Under the pieces are notes generated by a model. That model was not told the DNA's origin. It made no database searches and saw only the letters and a list, made by a program, of their open reading frames with translations. Positions 38,791 through 50,261 of a DNA stretch of 64,000 nucleotides are shown one piece after another. Each line of letters starts with the position of its first letter. Within the stretch, counting starts at the first letter, position 1. Made by a program: the position numbers and the translations under genes. This DNA comes from Nymphaea colorata (taxonomy: Eukaryota; Streptophyta; Magnoliopsida; Nymphaeales; Nymphaeaceae), in NCBI RefSeq assembly GCF_008831285.2, contig NC_045148.1, positions 5,330,001-5,394,000 on the forward strand, read 5' to 3'.

Positions 38791-39990
38791 CCACCCATGA
38801 GGATGCCCTTGGCTTTGCTGCCGAGACCTTTGAGGGATTCAAGGAGGAAATGAAGTTGATGCGAGAACAGATGGCCGAGTCAATGGTCATGACCGATCAC
38901 TCTCTGACTTGGTGAAGACCTTGTAGGACGAAGTCGCTGGACTTCGGGCTTCAAACCAGAGATTGCTACGTACTGATTCTGCCAGTAGTAGCCAAGGGAG
39001 GACCAGTGGGATCGACGTTCAATGTCCAGCGAAGTGCAGTGGTAGCCGGGATGTGAGGGCGATCGACAAATTTCTGTTTCAAGTTGACTACTACTTGGAC
39101 CTACAGAACGTAGTAGAAGAGGACTTGAAAATCAAGACTGCAATGATGTTGCTAGAAGGAGATGTTGTGGCTTGGTGGAGGCGCAAAATGTTAGACATTG
39201 AGAACGGGGACTGCACAATCAAGACCTTCGACGACTTCCACAAACAGTTGAAGGGATACTTCATGCCCGTGAATGCTGAAAGGCACGCCTATAGGTTGGT
39301 TGCAAACTTGAAACAGACTGGTGCCTTGAGAGATTATATCTGGGCATATCAAAAGGTCATGTTGGACGTGCCTATGATGCCAGAAAAAGACAAACTTCAC
39401 TGGTTCATCATAGGGCTTCAATCTTGGGCCCAAGCCGACGTGGAGAGATCAAATCCTGAGACCTTAGAGCAGGCATATATGGCAGTCGAGCGCTTGGCCG
39501 ATACCCAACGCAGAAGCTATACAGATACCTTCCAGTCTACGAAGAAGTCGGACCACGGCGATAAGAGGGAGGAACGGCGCGACAACAGGAGTGAATCGTC
39601 GCCCCAGAAGCCCACCGAGAGAAAACCCTTCTTTCGCAAGGACAACAATTGGCCACCAAGAGAAGTGACTTGTAGGGTCTGTGGAGGAATGCACTATACG
39701 CTTGTCTACCCAAAACGGGTGAGACCTACCGAACAGGCCAATGCCGCGAGGGCTACCGAAGGCGGGAATGAAGAAGGGGAAGGATCGAGGATTGGTGCAC
39801 TTCAGCTTCTCAACTCACTGCAACATGAAGAGAAAGCCAAGGTCACAACGACGTCTTCCAGGGAACTCATGTACGTTGAGATTCTGGTGAACGAAAAGCC
39901 TACGATGGCTATGATAGATACGGGTGCCACGCACAATTTCGTCTTAGTTGTGGAGGCGGGAGACTATGCCTCACCCTTGAGAGGGGAGAG
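38652..39990 (+). pseudogene. gag-like coding region of the deleted chromovirus
   Basis: The probable start is ATG 38652 (MEEDAMASQYNLRG, after the duplicated primer site). A coiled-coil-like Glu/Lys-rich stretch follows. The frame breaks at about 38910-38960 (stop after DHSLTW, then TAG in the shifted frame), and a long frame 38963-40000 encodes the gag capsid core: IDKFLFQVDYYLDLQ, MLLEGDVVAWWRRK, 'IKTFDDFHKQLKGYFMP' and 'LEQAYMAVERLADTQR'. A zinc knuckle is incomplete: CRVCGGMHYTLVYPK keeps CX2CX3H but has Tyr where the last Cys is expected. The later part reaches the retropepsin site MIDTGATHNFV (about 39911-39943), after which the frame shifts. Confidence 0.85.
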
Positions 39991-40272
39991 TTGCGTATGA
40001 AGGCAGTCAACTTAGAGGCAAAACCCATCCATGGAGTGGCCCGGGATGTGGTTGTGAAGATTGAGAGTTGGTCAGAGAAAGCCAACTTCTATGTGGTTCC
40101 GATGGACGATTACCAGATGATTCTCGGCATGGAGCTCCTTAGTGCAGCGAAAATGGTCCCGATGCCACATTTACATAGTGTCAGCATTATGGATGAGAAG
40201 TCTCCCTGCATGGTGTCAGCGGTAACACTAAGGAAAGGCAAGGGCAAGGTCGCGATGATATCTGCACTATAA
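39900..40272 (+). pseudogene. Degenerate retropepsin (protease) of the deleted chromovirus
   Basis: The active-site Asp is in IDTGATHNF at about 39914-39940. The second half (VKIESWSEKANFYVVPMDDY, then QMILGMELL) is in a different frame starting at 39991, so at least one frameshift interrupts the enzyme. Length and motif order are normal for a plant gypsy protease. Confidence 0.8.
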
Positions 40273-40302
40273 CTGGACAGAGGCCCGAAGCACGGCGACG
40301 GG

Positions 40303-40791
40303 ATGGACTTGGTGGCAACCAGGGAAGTGTCTAAAAATTCTCCTGGTTTGGTCCCAGAGGCGCTTGTGCCTGTCTTAGAGGAATTCGCTGGGACAATGCC
40401 TGCGAAGATCCCTAGATGGCGGCCACCTTGGCATAAAGTGGGCCATGCCCCTATAGAATTGAAGAAACACGTAGATCGAAGACGAAGGTCGACGGAATTT
40501 CGAGCGAGCGACCAAGTCCTCGTGAAGCTTCGCGCAGACCGGGCAGGCATCTTCCATGGGCCACACCGAGCACGGATCAGAAAGTATGAAGGGCCATTTA
40601 CTGTGGTCAAGAGGATGGGGAAGCTGACGTACAAGTTAGATCTCCTGCTAGACTTCAAGGCGCATCCCGTGTTCCACGTCCGCAACCTTCAACCCTTCTA
40701 TGTCGATGCTGAAGACCCGGAGAGAAACCAACCGCGGCAAGAACCAATCTTGCAACAAGCTCCTTCAACCCGGAGGACCACCGACCGATAG
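40303..40791 (+). pseudogene. Fusion remnant: RT start joined to integrase C-terminus
   Basis: One open frame reads from the protease-RT linker (EEFAGTMPAKIPRWRPPWHK then VGHAPIEL, the usual '...LPPRR.VDH.IEL' entry to RT) directly into the integrase tail (KKHVDRRRRSTEFRASDQVL, then VKL) and the GPF module YEGPFTVVKRMGKLTYKLDL. The RT, RNase H and integrase core, normally about 2.5 kb, are absent, and the join near 40465 is in frame. It ends with HPVFHVRNLQPFY, the conserved end of the GPF region. Confidence 0.88.
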
Positions 40792-40799
40792 TTGGACCA

Positions 40800-40990
40800 G
40801 ATCCTTCGGCACAAAAATCAACTACCGTGGCGAACCGAAGCGATACTTGGTCAAGTGGGTAGACGAAGACCAGCCAACGAAGGAGTATGCCTTCCGTTTG
40901 AAGCGAAACCATCCAGAAGAAGTCAGGGTCTACCACGAAGCTGCTAGCGCCGAGGACGGTGCTTGTTTTGAAGGAGGGAGTATGTTTCCC
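40800..40990 (+). pseudogene. Chromodomain of the deleted chromovirus
   Basis: A frame one base off from the preceding GPF region encodes YRGEPKRYLVKWVDEDQPTK followed by EYAF, a chromodomain core (aromatic, KRYLVKW, then acidic and aromatic). It runs into the 3' LTR boundary at 40983. The frameshift between GPF and chromodomain lies around 40740-40800. Confidence 0.8.
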
Positions 40991-41391
40991 TGCGTGTTTG
41001 TACAGTCCTTTGCTTTGCAATGTACTTTCTTTGCTTATATTCAGTCTTGGTGTAAGCTTTAGTGTTCACCTGTGTCGGAGTACCCTCCCAAAACGGCTCC
41101 CCAAGTGTAATATTGGGATTCCTTGTTTTGGATGGTCGACATGAGAATTCTATAAGCGACTTCGGCCATCCTATGTAAGTAAAGTTAAAAACTTACTTGC
41201 TTCCCTCGGGATGTACTCATCTTGTTAAAGTGAATACATTGCGAGTTTTCCTTCCACACTCTTTGTGTATTGTGTCTTGTGTTTTCTAAAAGTGTTCAAG
41301 TGATCTGCGCCCACTTGAACAAGGCGAAAGCTTGCGGCTTACTGGCGTGAGTTTGCCGTGCCGCTCGGTCCGAAGGAGTCAACCCGTGACA
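40983..41391 (+). repeat. 3' LTR of the deleted chromovirus (409 bp)
   Basis: Begins TGTTTCCCTGCGT and ends CCCGTGACA. Matches 37705-38118 with scattered, mostly transition, differences and a 4-5-base gap near the start. Confidence 0.92.
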
Positions 41392-42924
41392 CCGGCTGCT
41401 ACAAAGATATTTTAGAATTTGAGCCTCACTTCCAGCTATATATCATCACTTGTTTTAAAGAGCTTATTCCAGGAACACCAAATTTCTGTCTCTAATCATC
41501 TGAAACGAGATTGCGTAATAAGGCAGCTGAGTGATCATAATCAGGAGCTCAATGAGCAGATCAGGTTTCAAACAATGCCAGGTACATATTTTTCTCACTC
41601 CGTCCAGCCTGTAACCAAGCGTTCGGGGATTGAACTTTAACAAAACAATCTATTTCCTAAACTGCGTCAGAAATCCGGACTAGTGATAGGAGCCGAGCTA
41701 CCACTGGCTCTTCGTGTTCGGCGGTCTGTCAGCTGCAGTCTATTGGGGGTTTGGGGAAGTTCTTCAAAACAGTCGAAGCTCTTCCTCTTTTCTTCCTACT
41801 CCCTAGTCCAACTCCCTAGTCCAAGCAAGATTGCGTCGGTAAACCCATCAGTTTACAATGGACAGGGGCAGTCCGATCAGGTTATGCCCTCGGGGCAGTT
41901 AAAACGCTGCAGGAACAGTTGGAGGGCAAAAGTAGGCTGTTGCAGCAAGCGATCCATGCAGCGAGAAGCGGCAGGTGGAATGGGGGTGCCAAGCAAGAAG
42001 CAAGTTCAAGAAAAGGCTGCACAATCCACCTACTTGGAGCAACTGGCACACCAACTCGAGCAATGGTAGTTGGGAACGACAGCGTCCTATAGGTTTCCAA
42101 GAACGGGCTGTTAGCCGTAGGGGTTTGCTGACATCCAATGTTGTATAAAAGGGGTTTGCTGACATCCAATGTTGTATCGCCTCTCAATTTTAATGATATT
42201 GAAAGTTAGTGGGATTGGAATTGGGCACTGTTCTCAGACACCGGGGGAAATTGGGAATCGGCGGTGGGAGATGTGGCAGATGACTGGCATGTAGGTTTAT
42301 AATTACCGTCCTAGTGTCACCCCGGTATCCTAAGGACGTAACCAGATTCAGAGGATTACTCTGGGTAGAAGAACCTGGCGAGTGAAGCGGCGCCTTTAGA
42401 AGGCTACCCTCCGGCAGCGTTTTTGAGCCTCACCAGCCCGCCGAGGCCTTGATCTTGGCCGGCCGGCTGGTAGGCCTGGACTTGAGAACTCTTATCACCT
42501 ACGACACGGATAATCAGGTCGCTTGGTTGGATCCATCGGTGCGTGTTCATTCCTAAGTGCACCAAACGTCCTTGGAAGAACCCGATTAGACTTAAAAGGC
42601 ACCAAACATCTTTTGAGGAATTTCACGTGCAGAAGAGCATTACAGGTTGTTTTTGGTTGAACAAAGAAAAGCAGCAGGGTAAATCCTGTAGGGAAATCTG
42701 TACGTACTAGAGAGAGAGAGAGAGAGAGAGAGAGGCAGATATTGTCTATTATGCTCTTTATTATAGTAACTAAAGCATAGGATAACACTCAACAACAGCA
42801 AAATTCCCAACTAGCTGAAGCGTATCCGGTTCCATGCATGCGAAAAAACATACAAAAATGTCTCTCTGATATTTGCTTGTGCTACCCGTACTCACATCGC
42901 TCTTACTCATTTCAGTTTCTTAGC
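41392..42924. other. Spacer between the deleted chromovirus and PGK, with unidentified coding-like stretches
   Basis: No known gene is recognised. About 41850-42060 has a frame reading AVRSGYALGAVKTLQEQLEG and KSRLLQQAIHAARSGRW, and about 42185-42295 a frame with acidic and Trp-rich composition (WDWNWALFSDTGGNWESAVG). These look protein-like but belong to no family I can name and are interrupted by stops. 42120-42177 is a two-copy 31-bp tandem repeat. 42709-42734 is a (GA)n tract, probably in or just beyond the PGK 3' end. Confidence 0.5.
42120..42177 (+). repeat. Short tandem duplication, 31-bp unit
   Basis: Two identical copies of 'ggggtttgctgacatccaat' plus 'gttgtat', starting at 42120 and 42151. 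Confidence 0.93.
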
Positions 42925-45900
42925 TCAAGCATCGTCAAGGGCAAGGACTCCTGGAAGCATTTTACCCTCCAACAGCTCGAGGCTAGCACCGCCTCCAGTG
43001 GAGATGTGGCTCATTTTATCGGCAAGGCCTGCTTTCTCGACAGCTGCAACCGAGTCACCACCGCCGATGATTGTGGTTACTCCCTTCCCAGTGATCTCTG
43101 CGAGCTTCTTAGCAATAGCCTGAGATGACAACCATGACAATGGAATATCAGTAAGGAAGGTGGAACTCAAAGGAATTGCATAAGGGATAGGAAACAACGG
43201 AAAAATATTGAAGTTTCAGATTTGGCCAAATGTATTAAAGATACCTCTGTACCAACTGCAAATTTCTCAAACTCAAAAACTCCCATGGGGCCGTTCCAGA
43301 TCACAGTCTGGGTAGTCTCCAGGACTTCACTGAATGATTTGATTGAATCAGGACCAACATCAAGCCCCATCCAACCATCGGGTATTTCAGAAGCTGGAAC
43401 AATCTGCGGTATAAGGAAACATCTTGATTCTTGAGTAATCAAAATATCGTAACACGTAATTGGTCAACAGCCAAGACCGAAGTTAGAAAGAATTAACAAA
43501 AACCTTGCTCTCTGCGTCGGCAGCAAATTTGTTGGCAATCACAACATCGGCAGGCAATAGAAGAGATACACCTTTGGCCTTGGCTTTCTCAAGAAGTGAG
43601 GTTGCAAGATCCAGCTTGTCTTCCTCCACAAGTGATGATCCCACAGATAGACCTTGTGCCTTGTAGAAAGTGAAGATCATTCCTCCCCCGAGAATGAGAA
43701 CTTCGACCTTCCCGAGCAAAGACTCGATGACACCGATCTTAGTCGACACTTTTGAGCCACCGACTATAGCGGCAAATGGTCTCTTCGGATTGGAAACAGC
43801 ACCAACCAGATAATCCAATTCCTAAAGAAAGATCATGTTGAGGTTATAACAGAACCTGTGAACTGAAAAGAAAACGAAGATAATTCACGTACAAACTTTT
43901 CGCTTCCTTAAGAAGGAACAGGCGTGCGGACGCACCTTCAACTTTGCAACAGTTAATATAGATTTTTTATGCTTTAAATGGAATAGGTTATGAAATATGT
44001 GTAGCTACTATGTTAGACTCGCCATGCTCATTCTAAGATTCTGAAAGAGATTTGTACAGGTGATGCACGGATGGAGCTGAAAAAATCAGCTTGGCCTGTT
44101 CCCCAGCACACACATTACCAGAGAAAGCATCATCCCTAGTAATTTTCCACGTTCAGCCATCAGTTCACAAGTAAAACGATAAGAAACAACTAAATTTACC
44201 TTCTGCATAAGAAACCCAGCAACAGAAGGCTTCAAAAATTTTGCAACACCCTCTGTTGAAGCATGTGCTCTGTGTGCTGTACCGAAGGCGTCATTTACAT
44301 AAAGGTCTGCAAGTGAAGCTAATTTCTTAGCAAACTCAGGGTCGTTCTTTTCTTCCTCCTTGTAGAACCTGACATTCTCAAGAAGCAAAACACGTCCCTC
44401 CGGAAGAGAAGCCACCTGCTTCTCCACCTCTGCACCAATGCAGTCCTCAGCTCTTTCAACCTGCAATGGTGGTAACGCCCAGGTCAAATTTGACCAATAT
44501 TTTCTTTGGAAGTAAATCATCAAACACGTCACAGGTGCCAATAGAAGCAAAGCAGCTGGTAAAGAAACATACTCGGAAGCCAAGAAGTTCAGACAATCTC
44601 GGAACAAGGGGGAGCAAGCTGTACTTTGGCGTAACACCCTTTGGACGTCCCTATTTCACCAAAAGAGAAAAGGAAAGAAAAAATCAGTCCATGTTATTCA
44701 CCATGATCACATCACTAGAAACACATGAGATGAAGAATTAACATTCAGGAAGACACAAGCAACAAAGTCGATGAAAATTTACGGAATAAGGTTAACTTGG
44801 ACTTCCATTTCTGGGAATGCAGCTTAATATCCAGCTGACATGAACTAGGTTGAGGTATCAAAACTAACAGAAGCTCCGGATTTATGAACTTGTAAGAAAA
44901 ACCACACCAAGAAACAATTACTCACATAACCAGACAACTCGCACGGCTAAAATTAAGGGGCACAGTTGGATCTTCAACCTATAGATATCTTGCAAATATA
45001 ATAACACGAGCAACAACTAGCTTGATGACATAGCAAACAAAAAACACCAACCGCCATAACCAGATGTGTCACAAAATCATTAATTTTTAACAAGGCAGGT
45101 ACCTACTTGGCTAATGTAACAATGCCAAGGATGCCGATAGTTGGGTTTTCAAATAAGCATATCAAAATCTTCTCTCCTTTTCAGAAAGAATCAGTGACTG
45201 ACAAGCCACCCGATGACATGAAGCCTTTCGGTTCGTTAATTTTCTTCCGTTTTGGACATCGCATTCAAGAACGTCATTATTTCTTATTTGAGCTACCGAT
45301 CGGTAGAAAATTAGATCTCTCATGGTCCTAACCCGTATAGATAACCTTGCAGACGTTTGTCTTCACTATTATTATTTGTACAGTACAACCACATAATAAA
45401 ATACCTGTTTAACAGATTCGCCAGATACTGACAGAATTACTACAACCACGAAGTGATGAGGATGCTCCCGCACAACATATTTGTGGGAGTTAAATGCTGC
45501 GATCAATTTGATTAGGAGGAAGATCTTCGCTGTAAGTGACTGGAAGCAACTGTCGTCGCCCATTACGCATGGCAAAAGGGACGTGGTGTCCTTCAGATTA
45601 TGGGCGAGAAGGAAGGTGCCTATCTAAATAGCGCGTCTTCCTCAAAACATCATCATCAGAAGGGAGGTGTCCAGTCCTTCTAGAAAACATCGCCATCAAA
45701 AGGGAAGGTTGCCATCAAAATGGCCCCCCTTCCGTAAGATGATCGCCATCAGATGGGAGGTGGCCATCTAAATAAAACGGCCTTCCACAAACCATCGGTA
45801 TTTTCCAAATCCAAATTAATGACAGATCTTACACCGAAAAAAAAGTGAAAAAGCGGGCATTAACATGATATGCAAAACTCTCCATCAGAACTACACCCTC

Positions 45901-46632
45901 ACATTGACAAAAGAAAAGAAACCAAAAAAGAAAAAAATAAGGGAGAAAGCATTAACACACATATCCACGCGTGCAATCCAGCGCTCCTAATGACAGATCC
46001 TAGAACTCATCTAAGCATACCAAAACGTCAAGCACTCTCATACCAAAACGTCAGAGAACCATCTCACTTCTCGAACAAAGGGATCCTGATCAGATCAAGA
46101 CTGGAGGCAGAGACAGAAGTTGCACAGCTAGCGAATGACATTCCGTACACCGCTTAGATCATATTACTTCCTAAACAGTAAACACCAAAGAGAAGAAAAC
46201 TCACTCTACCATAAAAAGCCCTTTAAGATTCACAAATCAGGCGATTTTCACAATATCGATCGAGAAGAAGATAATAAAAGAGCAAGTCAACCAATTAGAT
46301 GAACCATTCTCTACAAACCAAGGCCGATCAAGATCGTCAAACCTTCAGAAGCCCTCTATTAAGAGAGACTGTGAAAAAGCATTTAGCGTTCTCGAAATAG
46401 AAGTGTTCAACAGACAGATCGAGAGAGAGAGGGAGCTCACCAGATGGCTGGCAAGGATGACCTTGGCGCCACGATCGACAAGGTACTTGATGGTGGGGAT
46501 GGAGGCCCTGATCCTGGTGTCATCTGTAATCCTCTGGTGGTCGTCAAGCGGCACGTTCAGGTCCACCCTCACGAACACCCTCTTCCCCCTCAGGTCGGCC
46601 TCGGTCAGATCTCCCACGCTCCTCTTCGCCAT
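42925..46632 (-). CDS. PGK: Cytosolic phosphoglycerate kinase, six exons, 400 aa
   Basis: Glycolytic enzyme converting 1,3-bisphosphoglycerate and ADP to 3-phosphoglycerate and ATP. Exons in transcript order: 46632-46441, 44650-44573, 44460-44200, 43821-43504, 43403-43245, 43119-42925; all introns GT-AG, 400 codons then TGA. The N-terminal domain has [10 protein letters not shown] (21-30), SHLGRPKG (62-69, across intron 1) and LLENVRFY (116-123). The C-terminal domain has [32 protein letters not shown] (318-327, nucleotide site), [13 protein letters not shown] (353-365) and [14 protein letters not shown] (376-389). It starts [14 protein letters not shown] with no transit peptide, and length equals the plant cytosolic form (about 401), so it is the cytosolic rather than plastid isoform. 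The ATG has a good context (aacaATGGCG). Intron 1 is 1.8 kb. No lesion is seen, so it should be functional. Confidence 0.97.
44651..46440 (-). other. Intron 1 of PGK (1.8 kb)
   Basis: The first intron is much the largest of the gene. It contains an imperfect repeat cluster at 45630-45800 and no coding sequence I recognise. Large first introns of plant housekeeping genes often hold expression-enhancing elements, but none can be pinpointed here. Confidence 0.85.
45630..45800 (+). repeat. Imperfect repeat cluster in PGK intron 1
   Basis: Three to four degenerate copies of a unit of about 45-50 bp built on 'ccttc...aaacatc(g/a)ccatcaaaagggaggt' and 'ggccatctaaat'. Copies differ in length and spacing. 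Confidence 0.7.
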
Positions 46633-46800
46633 TGTTTCTCCTCCTCTTACCACTCTAACAAGCTCTCTCTCCTCTTCTTACAACACGGCAACCGAACCAC
46701 CTGCTTTACCTTTTATTATTGGAAAATTTCAACAAGGCATCCTCTATTTTATTTTTATTGTAAAAGTGGCTGATTTTTTTCAGATATGACACCCCAAGGC
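46633..46800 (-). promoter_or_regulatory. PGK 5' leader and putative core promoter
   Basis: On the minus strand, upstream of the ATG at 46632, a purine-rich leader (gaagaggagagagag) is preceded by 'ccaataataaaa' (about 46710-46725) and an A/T-rich 'aataaaaataaaatag' (about 46740-46760) that could serve as TATA. Called from position and composition only. Confidence 0.35.
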
Positions 46801-48788
46801 ACATTGTTTCTTCGTAATCACAACAAGAGAATTAAAGGATACATTATCCTTGAAAAAAAAATCATATGATCTCTAGATTGCTTTTTGGCCATCGGTAGCA
46901 ATCATCTTTTTCTTCCTTATATAAAATTATAATCATGATCATTTTAACCATACAAAAAAAGTAATATTTGTATTTTTCAGATTTTTCTATCTGATATCGA
47001 CATTTTGTCCCACTCCAACCCAAATGAAATTTGAGATCTCAAGATGGAAATTTGTGTGCAAATTGATTAGAAGTTATATTTATAATATGAGAAGACACGT
47101 TCCCGGTTCCTACTTCTTTTATTTTCATAATTTTATAAGGAAAAAAAAATCACGTTTCATTTTTCCTTTTTATCAAGTGTTTTCTTTGTAATTATGGGCC
47201 GCCCATTTATTAGGGGTCATAACTAGCTTGAGTTGAGCGAGCCCCTAAACTGCATTTTTTGAATGATGTAGTTCCAGCTTTTCGAATATTAAAGCAATTT
47301 GTGAAAATAAGGTAAATAATCGGCGTGAATAAGCGTGCCGGGGCCCGATTAAAAATAAAGGGGGCGGGACGTTGGATTGTGAAACCGACGGTGGAGATGG
47401 ATTTGACCACACCAGAGCGCCTGAATGCTTACGCAGTTTTCTTTCGTCCCTGCGTGCGCAACAAGCTAAGTGCATGGGCCCCACACCTGCGGCCCGCCCG
47501 CCACGTCCACCATCCGAATATTCTCCCTTCTATTCCCCTCTTCTCTCTCCTGACCCGGTTCGGGTCGGGTTTTTCGCACTGAATTGGACCCGGATTTCAC
47601 TTTCAGCTGCTAATATCAAGCTTGAGCGAGGAGTCCGATTGGCGTAGTGCAGTTGATTATATGTATGCAGTGCATCTCCAGTTTAAATCTATATTTTCTG
47701 AACAACGTGGTAGATACGCTAAGCAGCTCTAAATCCCTTGAGAAAGAGAAAGATGGTGAGATTTGGCAATTGTGGGTGTTAACTAATCGACCTTAAAGTT
47801 TGGAGTAGATTTATAACATTATAATTCGGTGTCTATGTTATAATTCGGTGTCAATAAATTTGTCCAGTGCATTCATTCTTTGAGTGTTCTATTTGCCAAA
47901 CAAACAACCCTTTACTAGTACTAGTAAAGAGAAGGTTATAAATGTGTTTGGATCTGGATTGACACTGGCATGTTCAAAAAACTGGGCCCACCTTAATAGA
48001 GTCGGACCAAGATCGGGTCGATCTTATAAGTATTGACCCGAAGATTTTGGCCGGGCGGCGGGCCCTATTCGACCAGGTTTGTGTTTGTCCTGACATTGTG
48101 TTACTTTATAAAAAAAACAAATGCACTCACACGGTGAGTACTTGGTAGCGCCTATATAATAGTTTCAGAGATATTTTGGGTACCCAAAAACAGCTAGCTA
48201 CGTGGACAAGTTGGTGAACTACTCCAAAAGAGCATCAATGCATTAGAAAATCTTCATTTTCTAGTATCATATGCGGCATTTTGGCTTTTTCTCTTTTATT
48301 GTCTCGTTTGACTGGAAAGCATGTTTTATTTATTAAATTAGTTAAAGAACATATCTACAAGATTTCACTAAGTAAACAAAAAATGCAATAGAAAACTTTA
48401 GAAAAGGTTTCTAGATGTTCTTTGAAAGACATGGTTGCCTGTTAGAATCTTACACGACTGGCAACATCATGCCGCCCAACAAGATAGCTGGTTATATAAA
48501 CAAGCCGAGTTCCAGCCGGGCCGAACTGAGCCGAGTTGAGCTCAGCTTGGTACAAGCTCATGAAGGCTTGAACACGACTCGTGTAACAGCTGGGTTTGAA
48601 CTTGAACCTGTAACTTGTTAGAAAGGGGATATATATATAGATATATATGATATTTTGATCTGTCTTTTATATTTTCTCTTCTCAAACTTACTCAAGTTTA
48701 CACAAGTCAAGCTTGTTTATCTTGAACTCAACTTGCTTACTTAACAGATTCTGTTTTTTAATTGAAACTCACGTTATTTATTAAACGA

Positions 48789-48840
48789 GTGGAGCTCGAG
48801 TTGAGTCAACTGAAGTGGAGCTCGAGTTGAGTCAACTGAA
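48789..48840 (+). repeat. Short tandem duplication, 26-bp unit
   Basis: Two identical copies of 'gtggagctcgagttgagtca' plus 'actgaa', at 48789 and 48815. Confidence 0.95.
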
Positions 48841-48878
48841 ACTCCATTAGGCTTCCTTAAACATAGTCTTACCATCTT

Positions 48879-49056
48879 CAAGGGCAGGAGCAAAGTTGGA
48901 AAATTTTGGCTAAGAGTCAGTCGTTATGAAATTTAAAATTTTTAAGGAGTACCAATATGTAAAGAGAAAAAATTTCAGAAAATATCGACGTAAAAAAAAA
49001 TTTTTTTTTTTTGGAGGGGCTGTATGGGCAATTGCCCATACGTGCTTCCGCCCTTG
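48879..49056. mobile_element. Probable degenerate hAT-like MITE, 178 bp
   Basis: The left end CAAGGGCAGGAGCAAAG and the reverse complement of the right end CAAGGGCGGAAGCACG form imperfect inverted repeats resembling hAT ends. The interior is AT-rich without an open frame. The 8 bases on each side (accatctt and ctcaagtg) do not match, so no target duplication supports it. Confidence 0.45.
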
Positions 49057-50261
49057 CTCAAGTGCTCTCCCCAGATTTTGGTGCCTCAAGTGTCATGTCC
49101 GCCAGAAAATGGTCAGTCATGCACTTGCTAAAAGGAAATGCGACTAGATAAATGCCTGATTCATTCAAAACTCCCGTTCCAAAAATGCTTAAATTCTTCT
49201 TCTTTTTGTAGAAGACGATCCAAATTCAATCTAACACGATAAAACAGTAGTATCTCTCAAGTCTGAACCAATTTCATCTCCAAAACTTTACAAACATCTG
49301 CATTTTTTAGTCTCTTAATGCTTCCAAATTCCTAGAAAATGAGGATTTTCCCTGAAATTTTTTGTTTTCAATCACCAAAAGTGTAAAAAAATGAAAATGG
49401 GATTAGAACGTCCCATATTTTCAACGAAATAAAAATGAGAAAAAAGGCCGGGAAAAAAGAATAGATCTTTTCAGGACACTACTCTTTAAAGTCCATAGGA
49501 ATTTGGCGTGTGAACACCCATTGGATGAGCTACCTTGGAAAGAAAAAGTTGCTTCTATATGCCCCTTGGAAGAGCAAATCTTCAAGAACACGACGTTATT
49601 TTTGGCATTTTAGAATCAAAATCACGTTCTAAAAGCAAAATAGAATCTTATCTCTATTTGGGCGGCAGCAAAACCGACTAAAAAAATCTGCATTTTGTAT
49701 TAAATTGGCCTCCATAGTTAGGAAAAAATCATGTGATCTTGATTGCCTGTATTGCTCTACATGCTACATGAAGAAATCAAACATGTTTCAAATTGTTTTG
49801 CTTGTTATGGAATGCATTAAGTTCTAGTGACAGACCAGGTAGTATTCAGGAAGAATCTGTACATAAGGAAGATTCATAATGGACAACTCGGACATATGAT
49901 TGGATCCAGCAAGTACATTACGTGGTTGAAGAGATAAGACAAGGCCACATTGGCACATGCATAATACACGTTGTATGAGATGTCTCTAGTGAAAAACATG
50001 AATCTTAAAGATTTTCATTTAAACTTCTTGAAAACTGTGTAAAAGAAAACAACCTCCGTTGCCGTTTTTCGGTCCTGCATCGATGAAAATGAGGGTGGCA
50101 GCTCAAAAGGTTTAACTTGTTATAGAAAAGGCCAGCCAGTCTACACATTGAGTAAGAAAATAACATCAAATCTAATGGGGTCCAACTGGGCCCCAGGCAA
50201 TGCCCAAGCTTGGCCAGTTAAATTGTGGGGCCTAGCTAGCACAACAAATCTTGGTCTGTCA

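Larger units (their letters stand above)
37705..41391 (+). mobile_element. Internally deleted chromovirus LTR retrotransposon (gag-protease-chromodomain), 3.7 kb
   Basis: LTRs of 414 bp (37705-38118) and 409 bp (40983-41391) start TGTT and end ACA. A primer site follows the left LTR. The interior keeps gag, a retropepsin (DTGATHNF), the first residues of the RT region, then jumps in frame to the integrase C-terminus with its GPF module, and ends in a chromodomain. RT, RNase H and the integrase zinc and core domains are missing, so it could move only with proteins from a relative. LTR sequence is unrelated to the large element upstream. Flanks 'ccagt' and 'ccggc' match 3 of 5, so a target duplication is uncertain. 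LTRs differ by about 8% by eye. Confidence 0.92.

Noticed and set aside
43504-44460. Possibility that PGK is a processed or broken copy
   Set aside because: All six exons have proper GT-AG introns, phases join, length is 400 aa and all substrate and nucleotide motifs are present.
46633-46653. Upstream in-frame extension of PGK exon 1 (VRGGET before MAKRSV)
   Set aside because: The upstream codon is GTG, not ATG; ATG 46632 matches the family start and has good context.
46403-46789. Plus-strand frame of 128 codons over the PGK start
   Set aside because: Antisense to PGK exon 1, which has the conserved N-terminal kinase sequence and correct splice donor.
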